64,000 nt of DNA from Lunularia cruciata (taxonomy: Eukaryota > Streptophyta > Marchantiopsida > Lunulariales > Lunulariaceae), in contig OX419757.1 in the NCBI GenBank assembly GCA_948567375.1, positions 40,486,001 through 40,550,000 of the forward strand. Direction: 5' to 3'. Below the pieces are notes generated by a model that saw only the letters and a program-made list of their open reading frames with translations, was not told where the DNA came from and did not search any database. Made by a program: the position numbers and the translations under genes. The first letter of the stretch is position 1. Every line of letters begins with the position of its first letter. Positions 48,201-56,063 of this stretch are shown here, piece by piece.

Positions 48201-50132
48201 ATTCATTTTATGATTTCTAGATAGCCATGTTAAGAACATACACATGCAGGCCGAGGTCTAGGTGTTTAGGACCCCCATTCTATTGTGTTTTGGGAGATGT
48301 TATGGATACTTCATTTGTCTATTTCTCTAGCTTACATTCTGGAGAACATGCCTTTATGGGTGATTCTTGTACCCAAGTGGTGGTGAGTACACATCAGGTC
48401 CATTCTTGGATGGGACATGCAATGTTGTTAGATGTAGCCAAAGTGAGGTCATAGGCTCATCATCTTTGTCTTTGGTAGATAAATCTCTTACCTTTAGAGG
48501 TTCTACAACACGCTTATGACGGGATTCAATGACTGGACCACATCATTGTTGATGTTAGGCATTAATCTCAAATAGTGATAGTGGTTTATAGGTCATCTAT
48601 GGCGGTGGTGAACCTAGTTGGACAACCCAAACCCGCTTTTCCCACACTTATGAGTTTCTTAGGCTCCCATTGCTTTTTGAGAGGAAGGTCTTGGACTGGT
48701 TTGAGACTCATAGTTATAGTAGTTGGTGGAGCCCAATGCCGATAAGAGAGAGCGGGTAATGGGTTTTCACATTGGTATTACCACTATTCCAATAGTGGCA
48801 GAGGTATCTAAGCATTAGGTGTTAGGTCAGGCTATGGATATGAATTCTTTGACCTAGATTGTGAGCCTTGGCTTTGCAGAGTAGAGTAGGATGCGCTTGA
48901 CAGGCATCACCACTTAGACACTTGTGACCTTTGTACCTATCAAGATGATTTAGGCACATTTTGGGGATGATGGACCGAGTGGATAGGGTATTCTTAGGAC
49001 ATAGCCAATGGCTACTAGGGATAGTGGTCTACTTAGATTACACCCTTGGTCTACTTGGGATGCAACTAGAGAACATATGGAGCTTGCTGCCAGATTAGGA
49101 GTTTTTTACACTGAGGTTAGGACCTCTAATGGTTGGGAGGATAACACTATTGCTCCCAAGGGCCCAGTATTGTAGCCAATCAATAATCTTCCACTCTTAT
49201 GACAATTACAAAGGATACTTGGGAGCTAGATCTTGGACACAAGCTTACAAGAGAGGAAAAACAAAGAGTTTGGAGGTTCTTGAGGAGCTACACGAGTTGT
49301 TTTGCCTTAAGTAGGAAGGATTTGGGTGCTCTAAAAAGACTTGGTATATGGATTGAGCTGATTATTGATACACCAATTTTTTGACATCCTTATTGATATA
49401 GTGACATGGAGAGAGCATTGATTCAAAGTCAAAGTAGAGACCTTTTTGAGGTTGGTTTGGTGGAAATTTCACATGGAGAGTATGCATCATTTATAGTGAT
49501 GCAAGCCAAGAAGGATATGCATGGCAATAGCATAGATAGGCAGATGTGTGGAGATAACCATCCTATGAACTAATAGACTAGGGTTGGTCAGTATACCATG
49601 CCTACACCGGAGGAGATCTTTGTTGCAATTAGGCATACAAAGGTCTTTACCTTGGATCTTTGAGAAGGCTATCATCAGTTGCCAATCAAGGAGGAGGATA
49701 AGTCCAAGATAGCATTTTGGGTTATCAATCCTCATGGCAAGGATGTGTTATATCAATGGAGGTTCTTACCATTTGGGTTAAAGGACACTCTTGTTGAGTT
49801 CTAGAGTGTCATGGATAGGATTCTGGCTGGATTGGATTTTGCTTGGTGCTATATTGATGATATTTTGGTCTATAACATTACTGTGGAAGATTATGAGAGA
49901 CATTTTTGGAGGTGTTTGAGAGGTTGAGATCTCATGGATTCAAATTACATCTTGGGAAGTGTAGGTTCTTCTACAAGCATGTTGAGTAGTTAGATCACAC
50001 TATCTACCCTAGAGGACTTTGTGTTTAGCAAACCAAGGTGGAGGCTATTGCACATATCTCTTGGCCTATGGATGTGAGTAGAGTGTGAGCATTTTTTGGG
50101 TTGGTAAACTTCTATTGCCGTTATGTTACATG
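45224..50132 (+). pseudogene. Element D: decayed gag-PR-methyltransferase-RT
   Basis: Plus-strand copy of the C family, colinear with 53300-58330 of C read in reverse. 45235-45777 is gag. Zinc-knuckle sequence is near 46190-46340. The protease region is near 47220-47480, with TAG at 47442-47444. The methyltransferase is at about 47720-49090. RT runs from 49200 to the gap (CYIDDILVYNI at about 49850). Unlike C, D has no frameshift near 47760, so protease runs directly into the methyltransferase frame. The many amber stops often sit where C has CAG. Its start is lost at the F insertion. Confidence 0.88.
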
Positions 50133-50332
50133 NNNNNNNNNNNNNNNNNNNNNNNNNNNNNNNNNNNNNNNNNNNNNNNNNNNNNNNNNNNNNNNNNNNN
50201 NNNNNNNNNNNNNNNNNNNNNNNNNNNNNNNNNNNNNNNNNNNNNNNNNNNNNNNNNNNNNNNNNNNNNNNNNNNNNNNNNNNNNNNNNNNNNNNNNNNN
50301 NNNNNNNNNNNNNNNNNNNNNNNNNNNNNNNN
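50133..50332. other. Assembly gap (200 N)
   Basis: Exactly 200 unknown bases at the junction between D (plus) and the outer end of C (minus). About 1.7 kb of D pol and the left insertion boundary of C are missing around it, so the local arrangement is not fully reliable. Confidence 1.
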
Positions 50333-50423
50333 ATCGCTACACAACATACATCGCTGTCAACATCATACACTATAAAAGCACAACTCACACATAAGTCATA
50401 CATAGACTCTAAAGTGCCACAAT
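50333..50423 (-). repeat. Segment X, outer copy
   Basis: About 91 bp nearly identical to 50889-50980, so the 3' terminal repeat of C (50424-50871) is bracketed by two copies of X. It is cut by the gap on the left. The same X-repeat-X arrangement appears in D at 60784-61447. Confidence 0.85.
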
Positions 50424-50871
50424 AATCAGATTGCTTAACATTCTCAACTCAACTCAACTCAGATCAGTACTTGATCTGTCACTCTATAAACTGCCAACAA
50501 CTGGGCACTGATTACAGTCAAGCCACACCCACTCAAGCATAGAGAATCCAGGTGACGCTCGCCGGCCTCTATCCACCATAGCCAGGAACTCGAAGGCTCA
50601 ACATCAGAGAAGTGAGCTCTCTGGAGCTCACTTCAAAACTATACCCCCTGGACTCGAGCTAGCCCTGAAACCCTAACGGTCCCGCTGACGGCACACTCGA
50701 CGGTGCAAACGGTGCAAAGTGACGGTGGGCCCCACCGTGAAGTCAGTACCCCGAACACGAAATCTAACCGTCGGAAAGTAGTCCCTGAGAAACAGCTAGA
50801 ATAACTCTAACTACCATCACTGGAACTCCAGTGTCCGAGCATCTAGATGCGGAACTACAAATGGCGTGACA
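50424..50871 (-). repeat. Terminal repeat of C, 3' copy
   Basis: Nearly identical to 59795-60245 (minus strand TGTCACGCCATTTG...AATCTGATTA), with only a few substitutions noticed, indicating a fairly young insertion. After its end the sequence is X rather than the leader found beside the 5' copy. Confidence 0.88.
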
Positions 50872-51147
50872 GCTGTCGTGCATATATACATCGCTACACA
50901 ACATACATCGCTGTCAACATCATACACTATAAAAGCACAACTCACACATAAGTCATACATAGACTCTAAAGTGCCACAATCGCCCCCCTAGCTGGCGGTT
51001 AGGTCCCTCTAACTCCAGATAGCCATCTACTCTAAGTATATGGTATACCCTCTAATGGGCAAAGATCAGGAGGCCGGGTGCTATGGAGCCCCATCGTTAG
51101 TCGCCTGTCTGCAATCTATACCATATAAAGAATGAACTAGCTATAGG
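50872..51147 (-). other. 3' non-coding region of C including segment X
   Basis: Between the PHD stop and the terminal repeat. 50872-50980 is segment X. 50980-51147 is the region that in D lies at about 60634-60784. No reading frame is seen. A polypurine tract is not obvious. The nearest candidate is a GGGGGG-containing stretch at 50984-50990 on the minus strand. Confidence 0.6.
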
Positions 51148-51447
51148 TCAAGTACATCTAGGACATAACCACTGTCCCTGAGGAACCACCGTGAGGAGAG
51201 GAGTCATACATGCCATATGCCATCCTCTCGAACAGCTATCACACACTAACATAGTAGTAGCTCCACCAGAAGAGCCACATAACATACACCTCAAGCCTGC
51301 ACGTACAAGTGCCAAGCTTGGGTCCATAGTACCATCAATGTTTGGGAGGTGGCATGATGCACAATTGCGCACATGATCCTTCCAAACAACACCATCACGT
51401 CCTTCTAACACAAGGACTCCAGATGGCAAAACCTCGCGCACTCTCAA
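51148..51447 (-). CDS. PHD finger module of retrotransposon C (polyprotein C-terminus)
   Basis: A 99-codon frame continuing in phase from the integrase ORF after TAG at 51493. The first half (REVLPSGVLVLEGRDG, WKDHVRNCASCHLP) is the integrase C-terminal SH3-like/linker part. Residues 54-98 form a textbook C4-H-C3 PHD finger: C54, C57, C69, C72, H77, C80, C95, C98, with WHMAC and QWLCPRC. PHD fingers read histone H3 tails. At the end of an integrase this one would plausibly steer integration, as the chromodomain does in chromoviruses such as E. The relative in D (60320-60634) has lost several of these cysteines. Confidence 0.88.
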   Translation of the reverse strand: MRVREVLPSGVLVLEGRDGVVWKDHVRNCASCHLPNIDGTMDPSLALVRAGLRCMLCGSSGGATTMLVCDSCSRGWHMACMTPLLTVVPQGQWLCPRCT

Positions 51448-51492
51448 GATAGTGTGGCCTGTAGAAACATCAAGTGTCGTCGGTGCTGTCTG

Positions 51493-54153
51493 CTATAGAT
51501 ATACATAGTTGCCTGGATGAAATCGACGGATCGAGGGTCTATAACCTCCTCCTTGAATGGTAGCATAGCGTAAAGTATCTCTATGCTGAGCAATCGCCAA
51601 GTTCTCGAAGGCCATCGGCATCACTCTCCGAAAGATCTCTGCCCGCTGAGAACATGCGCTCATCCATACATCAGGGTCATCCAAGTCCAAAACTACAGTA
51701 GCATCTCGACGAATGGTTGCAGGTAAATCTGGATCTTGTCCATAGAGTAGAAAGTATGGAGAGAAGGATGCTAAGGAGGCTTGCCGGCTGAACCGATAGC
51801 CCATGGCCAACCAAGGTAACTGGAGATCCCAATCTCCCAAGTGGCCTCTCTGCAAACCATACTTTCGCAATCCTCTCTTCACCGTCTGAACCACTCTCTC
51901 TGCTAAGCCATCTGCCTCAGGGTGATCTCGGGATGTAGTACGATGATCAATCAAAGCCTTGTCACACAAGACCTGAAACTCTCCCAAGAACTCTGTACCC
52001 TGATCAGTCAAAACCTCAGCTGGTGCACCAAAATGACTAAGAACTCGATCCAGGAACGAGTAAGCTGTCCCTTCACTAGACTTGTCAGGAAGTGCCACCA
52101 ACTCAATCCACTTGGAGAAGTGCTCCACCATCACCAAAACATACCGATGATGTCTCACAGTCAGCGGTAAAGGTCCGGCGAAGTCCAAACTCCAACGGTA
52201 ACCCAATCCCATGATAGGTAATGGGTGTAACTGAGGCGTAGGAGCATTGAATGATGCTCTAACTCGGTCACAAACCACACATCTGGCAACAAACTGTTGT
52301 ACCTTGGTCTGCATACCGCGCCACCAATAATGACTCTGGAGTAAGCTATATGTACGCTTTACTCCAAAATGTCCTAGCTTCTCATGAGCATGACGGACCA
52401 ACTGTGGTCTCTGTGATGGAAGTGGTACTACTCGCACTCTACCATCCTCCCATACACGCAAAAGGTGTCTACCCTCCAATCTGAACCGTCTGGCTCGCTG
52501 AAGAACACGGTCTCTCTCCTTGGCCCCAACTGTGCCACCCACAACACCAGTGCAAAGATAGTCCATCACTAAGACATCGTCATGAATGTCTCGCTGAACT
52601 GTACCAATATCTTCACTCTCTGGATCTGTGACCTCAATAACTCCTCCTGTATGCGCTGAGAGAGATACTACCAAAGTCTCTACAAATATACACAGAAAGG
52701 CCGATGCATGCCAACCTGGCACCATCTCCTCATCTGTCTCACCATGCCAACGTGCTCCGGTCTGATCCTGTTGGCTGGGACATGGGTTTCTACTCAACCC
52801 ATCTGCATCACGGTTCACCACTCCAGGTTTGTGAACAACCGTGAAATCATACTCCTGTAAAATCAAAGCCCATCGTGCAAGCTTCCCTGAAAGCTTGTCG
52901 GACTCCATCAACCACTTCAGCGGCTGATGATCAGTGATGAGAGTGAAGGGGTTACCAAATAGGTAACATCGGAAATGTGCTACTGCCCAAACTGCTGCCA
53001 AGCACTCTCCCTCATATGAACTATACTTCGCCTCCGCTGAATTGTTGGAGCGACTAGCATAGGCCACCACAAACTCCTTCTCCTCATCATCATGTTGGGT
53101 GAGCACCGCTCCAAGCCCCAACATACTCCAATCAGTGTGAACCTGAAATGGTCGTCCTCTGATCGGTCTCCTCAAAATAGGAGCAGATGTCAACCTCTCC
53201 TTGAGCTCTACAAAAGCTCTCTCCTGCTCATCTCCCCAACACCACTCATGTGTAAGCTTGGTCAGCTTCGTCAAGGCCTTGGCAATGGCACTAAATCCTT
53301 TAACATAGCGGCGATAGAAGTTCACCAACCCAAGGAATGCTCGCACTCTGCTCACATCCGTAGGCCAAGGAATACGTGCAATAGCCTCCACCTTGGTCTG
53401 CTGAACACCAAGTCCTCCGGGGTAGATAGTGTGACCCAAATACTCAACCTGCTCATGGAAGAACCTACACTTCCCAGGATGTAATTTGAGTCCATGAGAT
53501 CTCAACCTCTCAAACACCTCCAACAACTGTCTCTCATGCTCCTCCACAGTAGTGCTATACACCAAAATGTCATCAATATAGCACCAAGCAAAATCCAGTC
53601 CAGCTAGGATCCTATCCATGACCCTCTGGAACTCAGCATGAGCATTCTTCAACCCAAATGGTAAGAATCTCCACTGATATAACACATCCTTGCCGTGAGG
53701 ATCAATAGCCCAAAATGTTGTCTTGGACTTATCTTCCTCCCTGATCGGCAACTGATGATATCCCGCTCGAAGATCCAAAGTACTGAAGACCTTTGCATGC
53801 CCAATCGCATCAAAAATCTCCTCCGGTGTAGGCATGGCATACCGATCAGCCCTGGTCTGTCGGTTGATAGGACGGTAATCTCCACACATCCGCCTATCTG
53901 TATAGTTGCCATGCATATCCTTCTTGGCTGGCATCACTATCGCTGATGCATACTCTCCATGTGAAATCTCCACCAAACCAGCCTCAAAAAGGTCACTACT
54001 CCGGCTCTGAATCAATGTCCTCTCCATCTCACTATATCGATAAGGACGTCGGAAAATAGGTGTGTCGCTAGTCAGCTCAATCCGTATACCAGGTCCCTTC
54101 AGAGCACCCAAATCCTTCATACTGAAGGCAAAACAACTCGTGTGACTCCTCAA
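51493..54153 (-). CDS. Pol of element C: reverse transcriptase, RNase H, integrase
   Basis: An 886-codon uninterrupted frame. RT: MPAKKD (about 75), DYRPINRQ, STLDLRAGYHQLPI (Asp 127), LPFGLKNAHAEFQ and CYIDDILVYS (about 191-200), so all catalytic Asp are present. RNase H about 335-460: VHTDWSMLGLGAVL, YEGECLAAVWA (Glu), LITDHQPLKWLM, ending VNRDADGLSRN. Integrase: HHCC finger (HEKLGHFG, CVVCDRV), then SLDFAGPL (Asp 657), LTDQGTEF (Asp 717), ADGLAERV (Glu 752), a D,D-34-E core. The ORF is bounded by TAG codons at both ends where CAG is inferred. RT, RNase H and integrase look biochemically intact. The usual start is not an independent ATG: it should be released from the polyprotein by the protease. 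Confidence 0.93.
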   Translation of the reverse strand: MRSHTSCFAFSMKDLGALKGPGIRIELTSDTPIFRRPYRYSEMERTLIQSRSSDLFEAGLVEISHGEYASAIVMPAKKDMHGNYTDRRMCGDYRPINRQTRADRYAMPTPEEIFDAIGHAKVFSTLDLRAGYHQLPIREEDKSKTTFWAIDPHGKDVLYQWRFLPFGLKNAHAEFQRVMDRILAGLDFAWCYIDDILVYSTTVEEHERQLLEVFERLRSHGLKLHPGKCRFFHEQVEYLGHTIYPGGLGVQQTKVEAIARIPWPTDVSRVRAFLGLVNFYRRYVKGFSAIAKALTKLTKLTHEWCWGDEQERAFVELKERLTSAPILRRPIRGRPFQVHTDWSMLGLGAVLTQHDDEEKEFVVAYASRSNNSAEAKYSSYEGECLAAVWAVAHFRCYLFGNPFTLITDHQPLKWLMESDKLSGKLARWALILQEYDFTVVHKPGVVNRDADGLSRNPCPSQQDQTGARWHGETDEEMVPGWHASAFLCIFVETLVVSLSAHTGGVIEVTDPESEDIGTVQRDIHDDVLVMDYLCTGVVGGTVGAKERDRVLQRARRFRLEGRHLLRVWEDGRVRVVPLPSQRPQLVRHAHEKLGHFGVKRTYSLLQSHYWWRGMQTKVQQFVARCVVCDRVRASFNAPTPQLHPLPIMGLGYRWSLDFAGPLPLTVRHHRYVLVMVEHFSKWIELVALPDKSSEGTAYSFLDRVLSHFGAPAEVLTDQGTEFLGEFQVLCDKALIDHRTTSRDHPEADGLAERVVQTVKRGLRKYGLQRGHLGDWDLQLPWLAMGYRFSRQASLASFSPYFLLYGQDPDLPATIRRDATVVLDLDDPDVWMSACSQRAEIFRRVMPMAFENLAIAQHRDTLRYATIQGGGYRPSIRRFHPGNYVYL

Positions 54154-54261
54154 GAACCTCCAAACCCTCCATCTTTCCTCTCCAGTAAGCTTGGGTCTAA
54201 GATCTGGCTCCCAAGTATCCTCTGTAACTGTAGTAGGAGTGGAAGACGTACTGACTGGCTG

Positions 54262-55758
54262 CTACACTGGGCCCTTGGGAGCAATAGTGTCATGCTCCCG
54301 ACCACTAGAGGTCCCAACCTCTGTGTGAAAAACTCCTTCGACTCTGGCTGCAAGCTCCATACGTCCTCTGGCTGCATCCCATGTGGACCAAGGGTGTAAT
54401 CCAAGTAGCTCACGCTCACCTGGATGGACTCCAAGTAGACCACTCTCCCTAGTAGCTACTGGATGTGTCCCAAGAATACCATGTCCACTCGGTCCATCGC
54501 CCCCAGCATGTGCTTGAATCGTCTCGATAGGCACAGGGCTCACAAGTGTCCGAGTGGTGATGCCTATCAAGCGCATCCTACGCTGCTCTGCCAAACCAAG
54601 GCTCACAATCCAGGTCAAACAGTTCAGGTCCATAGCCTGACCTAACACCTGACGCCTGGATGCCTCTGACACTGCTGGAACAGCGGTAATACCGGTGCGA
54701 AAACCCATCGCCCGCTCTCTCTCATCAGCATTGGGCTCCACCAACTGCTGTAACTGTGAGTCCCAAACAAGTCCAGGTCCTCCCTCTCGAAAAGCATGAG
54801 AGCCTGGGAAACTCATGAGTGTGGGAAATGCAGCTCTAGGCTGTCCAACTAGGTTCACCACTGCCATGGGTGACCTATCAGCCACTACCACTGTCTGAGA
54901 CTGACGCCCAACATCCAAGATATCATCAACAAGAATGTGGTCTAGTCGCTGAATCCCATCATAACTACGTTGTAGAACCTCTCTGGGTAAAAGGTTTGTC
55001 CACCAAAGACGAAGACAATGAGCCCGTGATCCCACTCTAGCTGCATCTAACAATACAGCAGGTCCCATCCAAGAATGGACCTGATGTGTACTCGCCACCA
55101 CTCTAGTGCGAGAATCACCCATCAATGGAACGTTCTCCAAAAGGTAAGCTGGAGAAACAGACTGATGAACCTGGAGATGTCGTAGTATCCGTAACATCTC
55201 CCAAAACACACCAGAACGAGGATCCTGAAGACCCAAACCGCGGCCCGCACGTGTATGTCCCTGACATGGCCATCCAGAAATCACCAATTGAATAGGCCCA
55301 TGTCTCTCTAGGTCATGCGCCCCCAATAAGGAAATGTCTCCTGGTAAGGCCTTCTGGTAACCTCTGACTGCTGACATCGGTAATAACTCCGGATACCGAT
55401 AGGCCAAGTGTGCCACATGATGTAGAGAGACTCGCCTAGCAGTCTCATCTCTCTCTACATACAAGTACCTCTGTACTCGGATACCCGCCTGTAACACCGC
55501 AGCTAGTCCGGTGCTGATCCCACCAAACAACTCCAATAGGCATATCCCCTCTACTGGGTACTGCCAAGCAATGAGTGTGGTATCCAGAGGTGTCAAAGCA
55601 ATCGCCTCTGGAGGCTCATCCTCACACTCATCCCCTGATGGTACGAAGGCTCCACTCCAAGCCTGCTGCACCAACTGATCTGCATGCTGCTGCAATGCCT
55701 CCTCTGAACTCCACAAGGAACATCCAAGGTGGATGGAACAATCCCACTCGTACTCCAA
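54262..55758 (-). CDS. C5-cytosine DNA methyltransferase domain carried by retrotransposon C
   Basis: A 498-codon frame between protease and RT. Motifs occur in the order of C5-cytosine methyltransferases: motif I LLELFGGISTGL (74-85, SAM binding), motif II Glu in YVERDE (102), motif IV SGWPCQGHTRAGRGLGLQDPR (catalytic Cys 165), motif VI YLLENVP (206-211), motif VIII HCLRLWWTNL (248-255), a variable target-recognition stretch of about 90 residues, motif IX-like NADERERAMGF, and motif X VLGQAMDLNCLTWI (371-384). Predicted role: transfer of methyl from S-adenosylmethionine to C5 of cytosine. The key residues are all present. It is fused in frame to the protease in D but out of frame in C through a lost T near 55715. 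It ends at TAG 54262, where copies imply CAG. The variable segment means target preference cannot be predicted. Confidence 0.9.
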   Translation of the reverse strand: MEYEWDCSIHLGCSLWSSEEALQQHADQLVQQAWSGAFVPSGDECEDEPPEAIALTPLDTTLIAWQYPVEGICLLELFGGISTGLAAVLQAGIRVQRYLYVERDETARRVSLHHVAHLAYRYPELLPMSAVRGYQKALPGDISLLGAHDLERHGPIQLVISGWPCQGHTRAGRGLGLQDPRSGVFWEMLRILRHLQVHQSVSPAYLLENVPLMGDSRTRVVASTHQVHSWMGPAVLLDAARVGSRAHCLRLWWTNLLPREVLQRSYDGIQRLDHILVDDILDVGRQSQTVVVADRSPMAVVNLVGQPRAAFPTLMSFPGSHAFREGGPGLVWDSQLQQLVEPNADERERAMGFRTGITAVPAVSEASRRQVLGQAMDLNCLTWIVSLGLAEQRRMRLIGITTRTLVSPVPIETIQAHAGGDGPSGHGILGTHPVATRESGLLGVHPGERELLGLHPWSTWDAARGRMELAARVEGVFHTEVGTSSGREHDTIAPKGPV

Positions 55759-56060
55759 AGTCGAGTGATCTCCTCTGGTACTGGAGTATCCTCTGCATGG
55801 GCGTTCCCCTCCAACAAGTCACCAGGCCAAGTGACTGCACCGCTGAAAGCCAAAACTGATGCTGCCATGGTCCCGGACTGTAGTGAGCCAAGACTGCCAC
55901 TACTAAAGCGTACTGGTAGGCGACATACCCGTCCCTCACCAGACTGCCAACCAGGTCTATAAGAGGTTGTCTCCTCCCAATAGTCAATACTGAAACCCAT
56001 AGGGTATAACACTGCTCCCCCAACTAGCACATCATATGACTCAGCTATCGTCGCAATAGC
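55593..56060 (-). CDS. Protease C-terminal half and linker to the methyltransferase (element C)
   Basis: A frame that continues in phase from the gag-protease ORF after TAG 56061-56063: AIATIAESYDVLVGGAVLYPMGFSIDYWEE. The SYDVLVGGAVL part fits the last strand of a retropepsin-like fold. It then runs through a linker (GRVCRLPVRFSSGSLGS) into STSGIVPSTLDVP, where one base is missing compared with D (CCTTG against CCTTTG). Beyond that the true frame is that of the methyltransferase ORF. The TAG therefore lies inside the protease domain. Confidence 0.75.
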   Translation of the reverse strand, partial: AIATIAESYDVLVGGAVLYPMGFSIDYWEETTSYRPGWQSGEGRVCRLPVRFSSGSLGSLQSGTMAASVLAFSGAVTWPGDLLEGNAHAEDTPVPEEITRLWSTSGIVPSTLDVPCGVQRRHCSSMQISWCSRLGVEPSYHQGMSVRMSLQRRLL

Positions 56061-56063
56061 CTA
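56061..56063 (-). promoter_or_regulatory. Shared amber codon inside the protease (possible readthrough site)
   Basis: The minus-strand context is AGA GCT TAG GCT ATT. The same codon is TAG in B (7285-7287) and D (47442-47444), although the neighbouring sequence of those copies has diverged. Reading on gives the rest of the protease. Whether it is decoded by readthrough is inference. Confidence 0.5.

Noticed and set aside
50085-50425. ORFs spanning the N gap
   Set aside because: They consist of unknown residues across the 200-base gap and short flanks of opposite-strand elements.
51493-51495. TAG between integrase and PHD finger as a regulated readthrough stop
   Set aside because: In D the stop is one codon further on (60290-60292) and C has CAG there; each copy looks like an independent CAG-to-TAG change.
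53092-53946. Plus-strand ORFs inside the pol gene of C
   Set aside because: Shadow frames of the intact minus-strand pol ORF, whose RT and RNase H motifs are unambiguous.
55593-55758. Programmed -1 frameshift between protease and methyltransferase
   Set aside because: D, and by length B, has one more T at this point and reads straight through, so C simply lost a base near 55715; no convincing slippery heptamer.
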